A stretch of DNA of 64,000 bases from Streptomyces barkulensis (GCF_002843305.1 NZ_PGSG01000105.1:124001-188000), one strand, 5' to 3'. Numbered from the stretch's first letter, positions 21,930 through 31,465 are shown. The notes: a model not told the origin generated them from the sequence alone. Numbers and translations: made by a program.

Positions 21930-22690
21930 GCGTCACCACGGATCTGAAGAAGGAGCCGCAGGGCGGCGAGCCGGCCGCCCCGGTGGTGCTGGAGCTGCGT
22001 GATCTGCGGGTGTTCTACGGCGCCATCGAGGCGCTCAAGGGCGTCAACCTGACGGTTCGCAGCGGGGAGGTGGTCGCGCTGCTCGGCGCCAACGGCGCGG
22101 GCAAGACGACCACGCTGCGGACGGCGTCGGGGATGATCGCGCCGCGCGAGGGGCAGGTGCTGCTGCACGGGGAGCGGATCGATGGCATCAAGCCGCACGA
22201 TCTGGTCCGGTTCGGCATCGGCCACGTCCCCGAGGGGCGCGGGGTGTTCCCGCGGATGACGGTCCGGGAGAACCTCCAGATGGGGGCGTACCGGTTCAAG
22301 TCGGTGGACAAGGCCGACATGGACCGGGTGTTCACGCTGTTCCCGCGGCTGGGGGAGCGCAAGAGCCAGCTGGGCGGGACGCTGTCGGGCGGTGAGCAGC
22401 AGATGCTGGCGATCGGCCGTGCCCTGATGGGCAAGCCGGAGGTGCTGCTGCTGGACGAGCCGTCGATGGGTCTGGCGCCGCTGATCGTTCAGCAGATCTT
22501 CGAGATCGTCAAGGAGATCAACGAGCAGGGCACCACGGTGCTGCTGGTGGAGCAGAACGCCGCGCAGGCGCTCCGGATGGCCGACCGCGGCTATGTGCTG
22601 GAGACCGGTGCGGTGGCGATGGAGGGTGGGGCGTCCGAGCTGCTGTCGGACCCGCGGGTGCGGGCGGCCTATCTGGGCGAGGGCGCCTGA
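21926..22690 (+). CDS. livF: Branched-chain amino acid ABC transporter ATPase LivF
   Basis: This 254-residue partner ATPase has Walker A GANGAGKTTTLR, GHVPEGRGVFPRMTV (a characteristic LivF segment), signature LSGGEQQMLAIGR, Walker B VLLLDEPSMGLAP and VEQNAAQAL. It heterodimerises with LivG to energise uptake through LivHM. GTG at 21926 overlaps the livG stop by four bases. The operon ends in a strong 22-bp hairpin terminator. Confidence 0.94.
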   Translation: MSVTTDLKKEPQGGEPAAPVVLELRDLRVFYGAIEALKGVNLTVRSGEVVALLGANGAGKTTTLRTASGMIAPREGQVLLHGERIDGIKPHDLVRFGIGHVPEGRGVFPRMTVRENLQMGAYRFKSVDKADMDRVFTLFPRLGERKSQLGGTLSGGEQQMLAIGRALMGKPEVLLLDEPSMGLAPLIVQQIFEIVKEINEQGTTVLLVEQNAAQALRMADRGYVLETGAVAMEGGASELLSDPRVRAAYLGEGA

Positions 22691-22712
22691 CGACTCCCCT
22701 CATCGGCCGTGG

Positions 22713-22762
22713 AAACGGCGGTGCCGCGGCGACCAGGAGGTCGCCGCGGCACCGCCGTTTTT
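22713..22762. terminator. Bidirectional terminator after livF
   Basis: A 22-bp perfect stem (22713-22734 with 22739-22760, starting AAACGGCGGTGCC) has a 4-base loop AGGA. A run of T follows on the plus strand, and the arm begins AAA for the minus strand. It serves both the liv operon and the convergent protease gene. Confidence 0.9.
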
Positions 22763-22799
22763 GTCTTCGGTCCAAGGGCGGCCGGAGACGGTGCGCCGG

Positions 22800-23690
22800 T
22801 CAGGGCAGGTCGGTGTAGGGGGCGAGGAAGGCGCGGGCGCCGGGCGCGTCGATCCGGTAGGCGACGTTCGTGGCGTAGCAGGGGGAGTCACCGGTGATGG
22901 TGGTGCCGACCAGGACGCGTTCGCCGCCGATCTCGGCGAAGTTGGGGCCGCCGGAGTCGCCGTAGCAGGCGCCGCCGTTGCCCTGCGGGGCGGTCATGGC
23001 CACGCGTACCCACGCCTCGTTGAGGGCGTTGAAGGAGGTGGGGGCCTTCAGCCGTACGCCGCCGCCGGGGTGGGTGTGGCCGCCGGGGCCGCGCTGGGCC
23101 TCCTGGGTGCCGTAGCCGGCGACGGTGAAGCCGGTGCCGTCCAGTGCCCGGGGGCCCATGGTGTCGAGCTGTCCGGCGGTGGGCAGGGTGGCCGGGGTGA
23201 AGTCCCAGCGGCCGGCCATCTCGTCGGCGGGGACCTCCACGACGGAGATGTCGCGGGTGTCGGTGGCGGGGCCGGGGTACTGCGGGTGGTTGTGCGCGGT
23301 GCCCTCGACGGCGACGGCCGCGGCGACGGCGGCCGGGTCGCCGGGATGCTCCCGTGCGGCCGCGTCGAGGGCGGCCCGTACGTCCTGCTCCAGGGAGACG
23401 TGGAAGCGGGCGCCGGCCGGCCAGTCGGTGGTGCAGTGGGCGGCGGTGAGGAAGGTGTCGCGGTCGATCATGGTGCCCGAGCAGAACCAGTCGACGCGGT
23501 CGGGGGTGGTGGCGTCCTCGTCGTGGTCGTAGGTGACGACCAGCGCCCCGACCTCGGTCCGCTCCGGGGCGGGGGAGGAGTTGTAGGTGCTGATGGCCGC
23601 GGCGGGGAGCGCGGCGGCCATGGCCAGAGCGGCCGCGGCCGTGGTGACGGCGGCGGCGCGCTTCCGGGATGTCAGGCGTGTGGCCCGCAC
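22800..23690 (-). CDS. Secreted trypsin-like serine protease (S1)
   Basis: The 296-residue product has a signal peptide (RKRAAAVTTAAAALAMAAALPAAA) and a chymotrypsin-fold domain. The catalytic triad is His in LTAAHCTT, Asp in TRDISVVEV and Ser in GDSGGP; paired cysteines surround them (FCSG/AAHC and GGACYG/SPCY). It is probably exported and may cleave extracellular proteins. I chose the GTG at 23690 because AAAGGG stands 8 bases before it. An upstream ATG at 23744 would give a signal peptide with a non-hydrophobic 18-residue lead and no binding site. Confidence 0.87.
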   Translation of the reverse strand: MRATRLTSRKRAAAVTTAAAALAMAAALPAAAISTYNSSPAPERTEVGALVVTYDHDEDATTPDRVDWFCSGTMIDRDTFLTAAHCTTDWPAGARFHVSLEQDVRAALDAAAREHPGDPAAVAAAVAVEGTAHNHPQYPGPATDTRDISVVEVPADEMAGRWDFTPATLPTAGQLDTMGPRALDGTGFTVAGYGTQEAQRGPGGHTHPGGGVRLKAPTSFNALNEAWVRVAMTAPQGNGGACYGDSGGPNFAEIGGERVLVGTTITGDSPCYATNVAYRIDAPGARAFLAPYTDLP

Positions 23691-23801
23691 GATCGGTGCC
23701 CTTTCGTCCCTGGCCGCCCCGGTGGCGGCCCGGAGAGGTATCAAAGCGCACCGACCGGGCTCTGCAGAACCCCGTGACCTGTGGTTTTTCGGTGAGGGTC
23801 G

Positions 23802-24275
23802 TCAGTTGCCCCAAGCACCGGCGGGTGCGTCGCGCAGCAGGCAGGTGAGCCGGGCGCTGCACACGCGGCGGTCCTGCTCGTCGGTGACGACGACCTCGTA
23901 GGTGGCGGTGGACCGGCCGCGGTGCACGGGCGTGGCGGTACCGGTGACGGTGCCGGAGGTCAGTCCGCGGTGGTGGGTGCAGTTGAGGTCCACGCCGACG
24001 GCGATCCTGGTGGGGCCGCCGTGGAGCATGGCGCCGACGGAGCCGAGGGTCTCGGCCAGGACGGCGGAGGCGCCGCCGTGCAGCAGCCCGTAGGGCTGGG
24101 TGTTGCCCTCGACGGGGAGGGTGCCGACGACCTTCTCGGGGGCGGCGTGGGTGATGACCAGGCCCATGCGCTCGCCGAGGCGGCCGGCCGAGAAGAGGGC
24201 GGGCAGGTCGATGCCGAGCCCGGCCCACTGGTCGAGGATCTCCTGGGGGAAGACGGTGCTGGTCGGCTCGCCCAT
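23802..24275 (-). CDS. PaaI-type hotdog-fold thioesterase
   Basis: This 157-residue hotdog-fold enzyme probably hydrolyses a CoA thioester in the cytoplasm. The PaaI/YdiI pattern is clear: VEGNTQPYGLLHGGASAVLAETLGS, with the Asn/His-Gly-Gly active-site helix, then VGVDLNCTHHRGL and GRSTATYEVVVTDEQDRRVCSARLT on the last strands. The start is ATG at 24275 (MGEPTSTVF). An in-frame ATG at 24350 has no binding site. The gene follows the oxidoreductase gene by 79 bases on the same strand, and the natural substrate is unknown. Confidence 0.87.
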   Translation of the reverse strand: MGEPTSTVFPQEILDQWAGLGIDLPALFSAGRLGERMGLVITHAAPEKVVGTLPVEGNTQPYGLLHGGASAVLAETLGSVGAMLHGGPTRIAVGVDLNCTHHRGLTSGTVTGTATPVHRGRSTATYEVVVTDEQDRRVCSARLTCLLRDAPAGAWGN

Positions 24276-24354
24276 GGGCGCGTGGCTCCGATCGTCGTGC
24301 CGGGGCCGGTGGGGCACGGCCGTGCGGCGGGTGATGGATGTGCTCTGCACCGTC

Positions 24355-26655
24355 TTACTTATCAGAGGGGCCGGCGGGCCCGGGGGCGGGGGTGAGGCGG
24401 ATCACCACGGACTTGCTGGCGGGGGTGTTGCTGGTCTCGGCGGTGGCGTCGAGGGGGACCAGGACGTTGGTCTCGGGGAAGTAGGCGGCCGCGCAGCCGC
24501 GGGCGGTGGGGTAGTGGACGACGCGGAAGCCGGGCGCGGTGCGTTCGCGTCCGTCGTCCCACTCGCTGGTGAGGTCGGCGTAGGAGCCGTCCGGCAGGCC
24601 CAGTTCCGCGGCGTCGCGGGGGTGGACGAGGACCACGCGGCGGCCCCCCTTGATGCCGCGGTAGCGGTCGTCGAGGCCGTAGACGGTGGTGTTGTACTGG
24701 TCGTGGGAGCGCAGGGTCTGCAGCAGCAGGCGGCCGGGCGGCAGATGCGGCCAGGTCAGCGGCGCGGCGGTGAAGTTGGCTCTTCCGGTGGCGGTGGGGA
24801 AGCGGCGCTCGTCGCGTGGGGCGTGGGGCAGGGTGAAGCCGCCGGGGCGGGCGGCGCGGGCGTTGAAGTCGGCGAAGCCGGGGATGGTGCGGGCGATGCG
24901 GTCGCGGATCGTGGCGTAGTCGGCCTCGAACTCCTCCCAGGGCACGGGGTGGGCGGGGCCCAGGGCGCGGCGGGCCAGCCGGCAGACGACGGCGGGCTCG
25001 GACAGCAGGTGCCCGCTCGCGGGGGCGAGGCGGCCGCGGGAGGCGTGGACGACGCCCATGGAGTCCTCGACGGTGACGAACTGCTCGCCCGATGCCTGTA
25101 CGTCGCGCTCGGTGCGGCCGAGGACGGGCAGGATCAGGGCGCGGGCGCCGGTGACGCAGTGGGAGCGGTTGAGCTTGGTGGACACGTGCACGGTCAGCCG
25201 GGCCCGCCGCATCGCGGCCTCGGTCACCTCGGTGTCGGGGGAGGCGGCGACGAAGTTGCCGCCGAGGGCGAAGAACACCTTCGCCCGCCCGTCGCGCAGG
25301 GCGCGGATGGAGTTCACCACGTCCAGGCCGTGCTCGCGCGGCATGGGGACGCCGAACTCCGACTCCAGCGCGTCCAGCAGGGCGCCGGAGGGCTTCTCGA
25401 CGATGCCCATGGTGCGGTCGCCCTGGACGTTGCTGTGGCCGCGCACCGGGCAGACCCCGGCGCCGGGGCGGCCGACGGCGCCGCGCAGCAGCAGGAGGTT
25501 GACGATCTCGCGGATGGTGGGTACGGCGTGCCGGTGCTGGGTCAGGCCCATGGCCCAGCACACCACGGTGCGCTCCGAGGCCAGCACCAGCTCGGCGGCG
25601 CGGTCGATGTCGGCCGGGGCGAGCCCGGTGGCACGCAGCACACCGGCGGGGTCGGTGGCGCGGGCCGCGGCGGCGAACTCCTCGTAGCCGTGGGTGTGTT
25701 CGCGGACGAAGGCCTCGTCCACCCCGCCGTCGGCCTCCAGCACCCGGCGGCACAGCTCACGGAAGAGGGCCTGGTCGCCGCCGATGCGGATCTGCAGGAA
25801 CAGGTCGGTCAGCGGTGTGCCGGAACCGGCCAGGCCGCGCAGGGTCTGCGGGTTGTCGAACCGCTCCAGGCCGGCCTCGGGCAGTGGGTTGACGGTGATG
25901 ATCCGCGCGCCGCCCCGCTTGGCCTTCTCCAGCGCGGAGAGCATCCTGGGGTGGTTGGTGCCCGGGTTCTGCCCGGCGACGATGACCAGATCGGCGCGGT
26001 GGAGGTCCTCCAGCAGCACGCTGCCCTTGCCGACGCCGAGGGTCTCGGTCAGCGCGGCGCCGGAGGACTCGTGGCACAGGTTGGAGCAGTCGGGCAGGTT
26101 GTTGGTGCCCAGGCAGCGGGCCAGGAGCTGGTAGAGGAAGGCGGCCTCGTTGCTCGTGCGGCCGGAGGTGTAGAAGACGGCCTCGTCGGGGGAGTCCAGG
26201 GCGCGCAGTTCGCCGGCGACGATCTCGAAGGCCTCGTCCCAGCCGATCGGCTCGTAGCGGCCGGAGCCCTCGGCCAGGTACATCGGGTGGGTGAGGCGGC
26301 CCTGCTGCCCCAGCCAGTACCCGGAGCGCGTCGCCAGGTCGGCCACGGGGTGCTCGGCGAAGAAGGCGGGGGTCACCCGCCGCAGCGTGGCCTCCTCGGC
26401 GACGGCCTTGGCGCCGTTCTCGCAGAACTCCGCGGTGTGCCGCCGCTCCGGCTCGGGCCAGGCGCAGCCGGGGCAGTCGAAGCCGTCCTCCTGGTTGACC
26501 CTCAGCAGGGTCAGCGCGGTGCGCCGCACCCCCATCTGCTCCCCGGCCATGCGCAGGGAGCGGGCGACGGCGGGCAGCCCGGCGGCGCTTCGGCGCGGGG
26601 CGCCGACCCGGGGGGCGTCCTGGACGGGATCGGTGGCGGGCGGCCTGCGTCTCAT
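24355..26655 (-). CDS. YdeP/FdhF-family molybdopterin oxidoreductase
   Basis: This 766-residue protein resembles the YdeP-type branch of the formate dehydrogenase alpha family, which binds a bis-molybdopterin guanine dinucleotide. DCPGCAWPEP and FCENGAKAVAEEA form the atypical N-terminal cysteine region of this branch. VFYTSGRTSNEAAFLYQLLA, LCHESSGAALTETLG and VAGQNPGTNHPRML are cofactor-binding segments, and the C-terminal beta-barrel (VLVHPRDAAELGLPDGSYAD) is complete. True formate dehydrogenase activity is unproven for this branch. The gene stands alone without electron-transfer subunits, and ends in TAA. It is divergent from polA across 92 bases. Confidence 0.88.
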   Translation of the reverse strand: MRRRPPATDPVQDAPRVGAPRRSAAGLPAVARSLRMAGEQMGVRRTALTLLRVNQEDGFDCPGCAWPEPERRHTAEFCENGAKAVAEEATLRRVTPAFFAEHPVADLATRSGYWLGQQGRLTHPMYLAEGSGRYEPIGWDEAFEIVAGELRALDSPDEAVFYTSGRTSNEAAFLYQLLARCLGTNNLPDCSNLCHESSGAALTETLGVGKGSVLLEDLHRADLVIVAGQNPGTNHPRMLSALEKAKRGGARIITVNPLPEAGLERFDNPQTLRGLAGSGTPLTDLFLQIRIGGDQALFRELCRRVLEADGGVDEAFVREHTHGYEEFAAAARATDPAGVLRATGLAPADIDRAAELVLASERTVVCWAMGLTQHRHAVPTIREIVNLLLLRGAVGRPGAGVCPVRGHSNVQGDRTMGIVEKPSGALLDALESEFGVPMPREHGLDVVNSIRALRDGRAKVFFALGGNFVAASPDTEVTEAAMRRARLTVHVSTKLNRSHCVTGARALILPVLGRTERDVQASGEQFVTVEDSMGVVHASRGRLAPASGHLLSEPAVVCRLARRALGPAHPVPWEEFEADYATIRDRIARTIPGFADFNARAARPGGFTLPHAPRDERRFPTATGRANFTAAPLTWPHLPPGRLLLQTLRSHDQYNTTVYGLDDRYRGIKGGRRVVLVHPRDAAELGLPDGSYADLTSEWDDGRERTAPGFRVVHYPTARGCAAAYFPETNVLVPLDATAETSNTPASKSVVIRLTPAPGPAGPSDK

Positions 26656-26747
26656 GGCCGCAGATCCTGCCACGCTCCACCGGGACGCGACAGTGGCTCC
26701 AGGGCGGCCCGTGATCCGGTGTCGGTGGTGCGTGGCAGGATCGGGGC

Positions 26748-29492
26748 GTGGCCAACAAAGCATCGAAAGCGACCGCAGCGAACTCCTCCGAACCGCCCGA
26801 GTCCCAGGACCGGCGCCTGCTCCTGCTGGACGGGCACTCCCTCGCCTACCGGGCGTTCTTCGCGTTGCCCGAGGAGAACTTCTCCACCACCACCGGGCAG
26901 CCGACGAACGCGATCTACGGTTTCGCCTCGATGCTGGCGAACACGCTGCGCGACGAGGACCCCACCCATCTGGCGGTCGCCTTCGACGTGTCACGCACGA
27001 CCTGGCGCACCCAGGAGTTCGCCGACTACAAGGCGAACCGCTCCAAGTCCCCGGACGGCTTCAAGGGGCAGGTGGAGCTGATCGGCGAGCTGCTGGACGC
27101 GATGGGCGTCCGGCGGTTCGCGGTGGAGGGCTTCGAGGCGGACGACATCATCGCCACCCTGGCCACGCAGGCGGTGGCCGAGGGCTTCCACGTCTCGATC
27201 GTCACCGGTGACCGCGACTCCCTCCAGCTCGTCAACGACGCGACGACGGTGCTGTACCCCACGCGGGGAGTGTCGGAGCTGACCCGCTTCACCCCCGGGA
27301 AGGTGGAGGAGAAGTACGGCCTGACCCCCGAGCAGTACCCGGACTTCGCGGCCCTGCGCGGCGACCCGTCGGACAACCTGCCCGGCATTCCCGGGGTGGG
27401 CGAGAAGACCGCCGCGAAGTGGATCAGGCAGTTCGGCTCCCTCACCGAGCTGCTGGAGCGGGCCGACGAGGTCAAGGGCAAGGTCGGGGAGAAGCTGCGC
27501 GACCACCTCGACAGCGTCCGGCTCAACCGGCGGCTGACGGCGCTGGTGTGCGACGTCGAGCTGCCGGCCGGCCCGGCGGACCTGGCGCGGGCGCCGTACG
27601 ACCGGGGGGCGCTGGAGGTGGTGCTGGACGCGCTGGAGTTCCGCAACACCGGCTTCCGCGACCGGCTGTACGCGGTCGACCCGGGCGCGTCCGGCCAGGA
27701 GGAGGCGGCCCCGGCGGACGGCGTGGAGGTCGACGGGGTGGTCGCCGGCGCGGGTGAGCTGGCCCCCTGGCTGGCCGAGCACGCCGCGTCCGGCACCGAT
27801 CCGCTGGGCGTGGCCACCGTCGACAGCTGGAAGCTGGGCGCGGGAAGCGTCGGCGAGATCGCCCTGGCCACAGGACGGGGGCCGGCGGTGTGGTTCGACC
27901 CCGCCCAGCTGGACGAGGCCGACGAGCGGGCGTTCGCGGAGTGGATCGCCGACGGGGACCGGCCGAAGGTCATGCACGACGCCAAGGCGGTGATGCGGGT
28001 CTTCGCCGAGCACGGCTGGAGCGTCGCCGGCGTCACGATGGACACCGCGCTGGCCGCCTACCTGGTGCAGCCGGGCCGCCGCTCGTTCGCCCTGGAGGCG
28101 CTGTCGGTGGAGTTCCTGGGCCGGGAGCCGGCCCGGCCCGCCGAGAGCAGCGGGCAGCTGGCGCTGGGCGCGGACGAGGAGGCCGAGGCGGACGCGCTGA
28201 TGGCCCGGGCCCGCACCGCCCTGGACCTGGGCGGGGCGCTGGCCGGGCGGCTGACGGAGGTCGGCGCGTCCGGTCTGCTCCAGGACATCGAGCTGCCGAC
28301 CTCGGGCCTGCTGGCGCGGATGGAGCGGGCGGGCATCGCCGCGGACCGCGAGTGGCTGGGCCGTATGGAGCAGCAGTTCGCCGCGGCCGTCCAGCAGGCG
28401 GTGCGCGAGGCGCACACCTCGGTGGGCCACGAGTTCAACCTCGGCTCGCCCAAGCAGCTGCAGGAGGTGCTCTTCGGCGAGCTGGGCCTGCCGAAGACGA
28501 AGCGGACCAAGACCGGTTACACCACGGACGCCGACGCGCTGACCTGGCTGGCGACGCAGACCGAGCACGAGCTGCCGGTGATCATGCTGCGCCACCGCGA
28601 GCAGTCCAAGCTGCGCACCACCGTCGAGGGCCTGATCAAGACGATCGCCGCCGACGGCCGCATCCACACCACGTTCAACCAGACGGTCGCCGCCACCGGC
28701 AGGCTCTCCTCCACCGACCCCAATCTGCAGAACATCCCGGTGCGCACCGACGAGGGCCGGGCCATTCGCCGGGGCTTCGTGGTCGGCGAGGGCTACGAGT
28801 CGCTGCTGACGGCCGACTACAGCCAGATCGAACTGCGGGTGATGGCGCACCTGTCGGAGGACGAGGGCCTGATCGAGGCGTTCACCTCCGGCGAGGACCT
28901 GCACACCACCGCCGCCTCCCAGGTCTTCGAGGTCCCCAAGGACCGGGTGGACCCGGAGATGCGCCGCAAGATCAAGGCCATGTCGTACGGGCTGGCCTAC
29001 GGGCTGTCGGCCTTCGGCCTGTCGCAGCAGCTCGGCATCACCGCCGACGAGGCGCGCAGGCTGATGGACGCCTACTTCGAGCGCTTCGGAGGGGTGCGCG
29101 ACTACCTGCACCGGGTGGTGGAGGACGCCCGGGCCACCGGCTACACCCACACCATCCTGGGCCGCCGCCGTTACCTGCCCGACCTCAACAGCGACAACCG
29201 CCAGCGCCGCGAGATGGCCGAGCGGATGGCGCTCAACGCCCCGATCCAGGGCACCGCCGCGGACATCGTGAAGATCGCGATGCTGAAGGTGGACCGGGCA
29301 CTGGGCGAGGCGGAGCTGCGCTCGCGCATGCTGCTCCAGGTGCACGACGAGATCGTGCTGGAGGTCGCCCCGGGCGAACGGGAGGCGGTGGAGGAGCTGG
29401 TGCGCCGGGAGATGGCCGGAGCCGTCCGGCTGAGGGCGCCGCTGGACGTCTCCGTGGGCTCCGGCGGGAACTGGGAGGACGCCGCCCACTGA
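26748..29492 (+). CDS. polA: DNA polymerase I
   Basis: This 914-residue replication and repair polymerase removes RNA primers and fills gaps. The N-terminal 5'-3' nuclease has LLLDGHSLAYRAFFA, the metal-binding EGFEADDIIATL and GDRDSLQLV, and the helix-hairpin-helix LPGIPGVGEKTA. The central region resembles a 3'-5' exonuclease but lacks the DxE metal ligands (VATVDSWKLG stands at the first motif), so proofreading is probably absent, as in other actinobacteria. The polymerase motifs are intact: ADYSQIELR (A), KAMSYGLAYGLSAFGL (B) and LQVHDEIVLE (C). Start is GTG at 26748. Confidence 0.96.
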   Translation: MANKASKATAANSSEPPESQDRRLLLLDGHSLAYRAFFALPEENFSTTTGQPTNAIYGFASMLANTLRDEDPTHLAVAFDVSRTTWRTQEFADYKANRSKSPDGFKGQVELIGELLDAMGVRRFAVEGFEADDIIATLATQAVAEGFHVSIVTGDRDSLQLVNDATTVLYPTRGVSELTRFTPGKVEEKYGLTPEQYPDFAALRGDPSDNLPGIPGVGEKTAAKWIRQFGSLTELLERADEVKGKVGEKLRDHLDSVRLNRRLTALVCDVELPAGPADLARAPYDRGALEVVLDALEFRNTGFRDRLYAVDPGASGQEEAAPADGVEVDGVVAGAGELAPWLAEHAASGTDPLGVATVDSWKLGAGSVGEIALATGRGPAVWFDPAQLDEADERAFAEWIADGDRPKVMHDAKAVMRVFAEHGWSVAGVTMDTALAAYLVQPGRRSFALEALSVEFLGREPARPAESSGQLALGADEEAEADALMARARTALDLGGALAGRLTEVGASGLLQDIELPTSGLLARMERAGIAADREWLGRMEQQFAAAVQQAVREAHTSVGHEFNLGSPKQLQEVLFGELGLPKTKRTKTGYTTDADALTWLATQTEHELPVIMLRHREQSKLRTTVEGLIKTIAADGRIHTTFNQTVAATGRLSSTDPNLQNIPVRTDEGRAIRRGFVVGEGYESLLTADYSQIELRVMAHLSEDEGLIEAFTSGEDLHTTAASQVFEVPKDRVDPEMRRKIKAMSYGLAYGLSAFGLSQQLGITADEARRLMDAYFERFGGVRDYLHRVVEDARATGYTHTILGRRRYLPDLNSDNRQRREMAERMALNAPIQGTAADIVKIAMLKVDRALGEAELRSRMLLQVHDEIVLEVAPGEREAVEELVRREMAGAVRLRAPLDVSVGSGGNWEDAAH

Positions 29493-29810
29493 GGCGGTCG
29501 CGGAGGGCCGTGTGCCGCCCGGGGGCCGGCGCCGGCCCCCGGGCGGCACACGGCGGTGAACGTCCGGTGGAACGGTCGTGTGCGTTGCCGCGTCGTCCTC
29601 GGATGTGGTGGATCGGGTGCCGAACTTGCCGTAGTGTCCCGTTCGTTACGCCTCACGAGGGAGGCGGTGCGGCCGGGGCACGGACATGCGGCAGGTGCCG
29701 GGGGAACCGGGCACACAGGACGTACACAACCGTACAGAGCGTCTGAGGGACGCCACATCCGGCGGATGCGGCGCGGCAGCGCGTGACATACAGCGTGGAG
29801 GGTCTGGCAG
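29493..29810. other. Intergenic region between polA and transglycosylase gene
   Basis: The 318 bases hold the loop-less 46-bp palindrome listed next, then about 250 bases without a supported gene. TAGTGT at 29633-29638 is a possible -10 element. A ydaO-type c-di-AMP riboswitch, common before cell-wall hydrolase genes in streptomycetes, was considered; only a GGGGGAACC stretch matches, so I do not call it. A GTGGAGGG site precedes the next start. Confidence 0.45.
29508..29553. terminator. 46-bp perfect palindrome after polA (terminator-like)
   Basis: The 23-base arm CCGTGTGCCGCCCGGGGGCC (plus GGC) at 29508-29530 is followed with no spacer by its exact complement at 29531-29553. It lies 15 bases after the polA stop. 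It probably stops transcription, though a true zero-length loop must open a few base pairs. Confidence 0.7.
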
Positions 29811-31409
29811 ATGGCGGCTCGGCGGCTCGTGGGCAGGGTCCGAAGGGGCGTTACCAGCACCGCGGTGGCGGCGGCGGCGATGGCCGCGCTCACCGCGTCC
29901 CAGGGGCCCGGCCTGGAACTGGTGCAACCCGGCGGCAGGGAGGCGGCCGGCTCCCCGGAGTCCCCCGACCTTCCCGCCGACGGCAACTCCCCTTACCACA
30001 CCGAGCTTCCGCCGCTGGTCAAGCCGGACAAGCCCGAATCCTCCAGCGATCTGCCGGACGTCACCGGTCCCGCCGAGTCCGGCATACCCGCCACCGTTCT
30101 GGCCGCCTACAAGCGGGCGGAGCGGACCCTGGGCGAGGAGCGGCCCGGCTGCAACCTTCCCTGGCAACTCCTGGCCGCGATAGGCAAGGTGGAGTCCGGG
30201 CAGGCGCGCGGCGGAGCCGTGGACGCCCGGGGCACCACCCACAAGCCGATCCTCGGGCCCGCGCTCAACGGTGTGGGCTTCGCGCACATCTCGGACACCG
30301 ACGGCGGTGCGTACGACGGCGACACCCGCTACGACCGGGCCGTCGGGCCGATGCAGTTCATCCCGTCCACCTGGGCCAACTGGGGCGCGGACGGCAACGG
30401 CGACGGCCGTGAGGACCCGAACAACATCTACGACGCCGCCCTCGCCGCGGGGCGCTACCTGTGCGCGGGCGGCAGGAACCTGTCGGACCCGGCCGATCTG
30501 GAACGGGCCGTCCTCAGCTACAACCGGTCGCGGGAGTACCTGCGGACGGTGCTGTCCTGGCTGGACTTCTACCGCAAGGGCGTCCACGAGGTGCCCGACG
30601 GCGAGGGAACGCTGCCCGACAGCCCCGGCGCGGGCAACGAGTCGCGGCCCGCACGGCCGGGCGGCGAGCCGGCCGGCGGCTCCACCGGGGGACCGGGGGA
30701 GAAGGCCGACGACCGCAGGGGCGGCGACGGCGGTGAGAAGGGGGAGGACGGGAAGCCCTCCCCGAAGCCGCCCGTCTCCGAGGACGGTACGGTCACCCCT
30801 CTTCCGCCCGACGACTCCGAGAAGCCCGGGGAGGAACCGGACAATCCCGGGGAGCCCGGGGAACCCGGGGAGGACCCGGACGACCCCGGGGAGGGCACGG
30901 ACGAGCCGGGCAACCCGGAGGAGCCCGGCGAGGAGCCTGAGAAGCCCGGGGAGGAACCGGACAACCCCGAGAAGCCCGGGGAAGAGCCCGAAGAGCCCGG
31001 GGAGGAACCGGACAACCCCGAGGAGCCTGGAGAGGAGCCGGAGGAGCCCGAGAACCCGGACGAGCCCGGCTGCCCGGCGGAGCCGGACGACCCCGAGAGC
31101 CCGGACGGCCCCGAGAGCCCGGAGGAGCCCGGCGGGAGCACCGAGGAGCCGGCCGACCCGTCCTCCCCCGCCCCGACCGGGGAGCCGGGCGAGGACTCCG
31201 AGGACCCGGAGGAATCCGAGAACCCGGACGAGCCCGCCGAGGACCCGGAGAACCCGGAAGACCCGGAGAACCCCTGCGGGGACGAGGAGCCGGAGGACCC
31301 GGACGAGCCCGGGGAGCCGGGCGAGGACGGCAGCGGCCAGCAGGACGACGGGGAGCAGACCCCCGCCCCGACCGCCGGCCCCACCGTCCAGGCCCGCCAG
31401 GAGGACTGA
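29811..31409 (+). CDS. Secreted lytic transglycosylase with acidic Pro/Glu-rich tail
   Basis: The 532-residue product has a signal-like N-terminus (VTSTAVAAAAMAALTAS). Residues about 95-265 form an MltB-like (SLT_2) domain: LPWQLLAAIGKVESGQ with the catalytic Glu, RYDRAVGPMQFIPSTWANWG, DPNNIYDAALAAGRYLC and LSYNRSREYLRTVLSW. It probably cleaves peptidoglycan glycan strands outside the membrane. From residue about 270 to the end runs a low-complexity tail dominated by EPGEEPDNP-type units, very acidic and with only two cysteines. The tail may keep the enzyme in the wall matrix or bind cations. The start is ATG at 29811 with GTGGAGGG upstream. Confidence 0.86.
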   Translation: MAARRLVGRVRRGVTSTAVAAAAMAALTASQGPGLELVQPGGREAAGSPESPDLPADGNSPYHTELPPLVKPDKPESSSDLPDVTGPAESGIPATVLAAYKRAERTLGEERPGCNLPWQLLAAIGKVESGQARGGAVDARGTTHKPILGPALNGVGFAHISDTDGGAYDGDTRYDRAVGPMQFIPSTWANWGADGNGDGREDPNNIYDAALAAGRYLCAGGRNLSDPADLERAVLSYNRSREYLRTVLSWLDFYRKGVHEVPDGEGTLPDSPGAGNESRPARPGGEPAGGSTGGPGEKADDRRGGDGGEKGEDGKPSPKPPVSEDGTVTPLPPDDSEKPGEEPDNPGEPGEPGEDPDDPGEGTDEPGNPEEPGEEPEKPGEEPDNPEKPGEEPEEPGEEPDNPEEPGEEPEEPENPDEPGCPAEPDDPESPDGPESPEEPGGSTEEPADPSSPAPTGEPGEDSEDPEESENPDEPAEDPENPEDPENPCGDEEPEDPDEPGEPGEDGSGQQDDGEQTPAPTAGPTVQARQED

Positions 31410-31410
31410 A

Positions 31411-31458
31411 CCGCCGTGCCGCGGGGTCCGGCGGCCACCGGACCCCGCGGCACGGCGG
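31411..31458. terminator. Bidirectional terminator, transglycosylase and hrpB
   Basis: A 21-bp perfect stem (31411-31431 with 31438-31458, beginning CCGCCGTGCCGCGG) has a 6-base loop CGGCCA. It lies between convergent genes. Confidence 0.82.
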
Positions 31459-31465
31459 GCGCCGC

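Noticed and set aside
29560..29810. ydaO-type c-di-AMP riboswitch before the transglycosylase
   Set aside because: Only a GGGGGAACC stretch matches; the conserved 3' half of the motif is absent.
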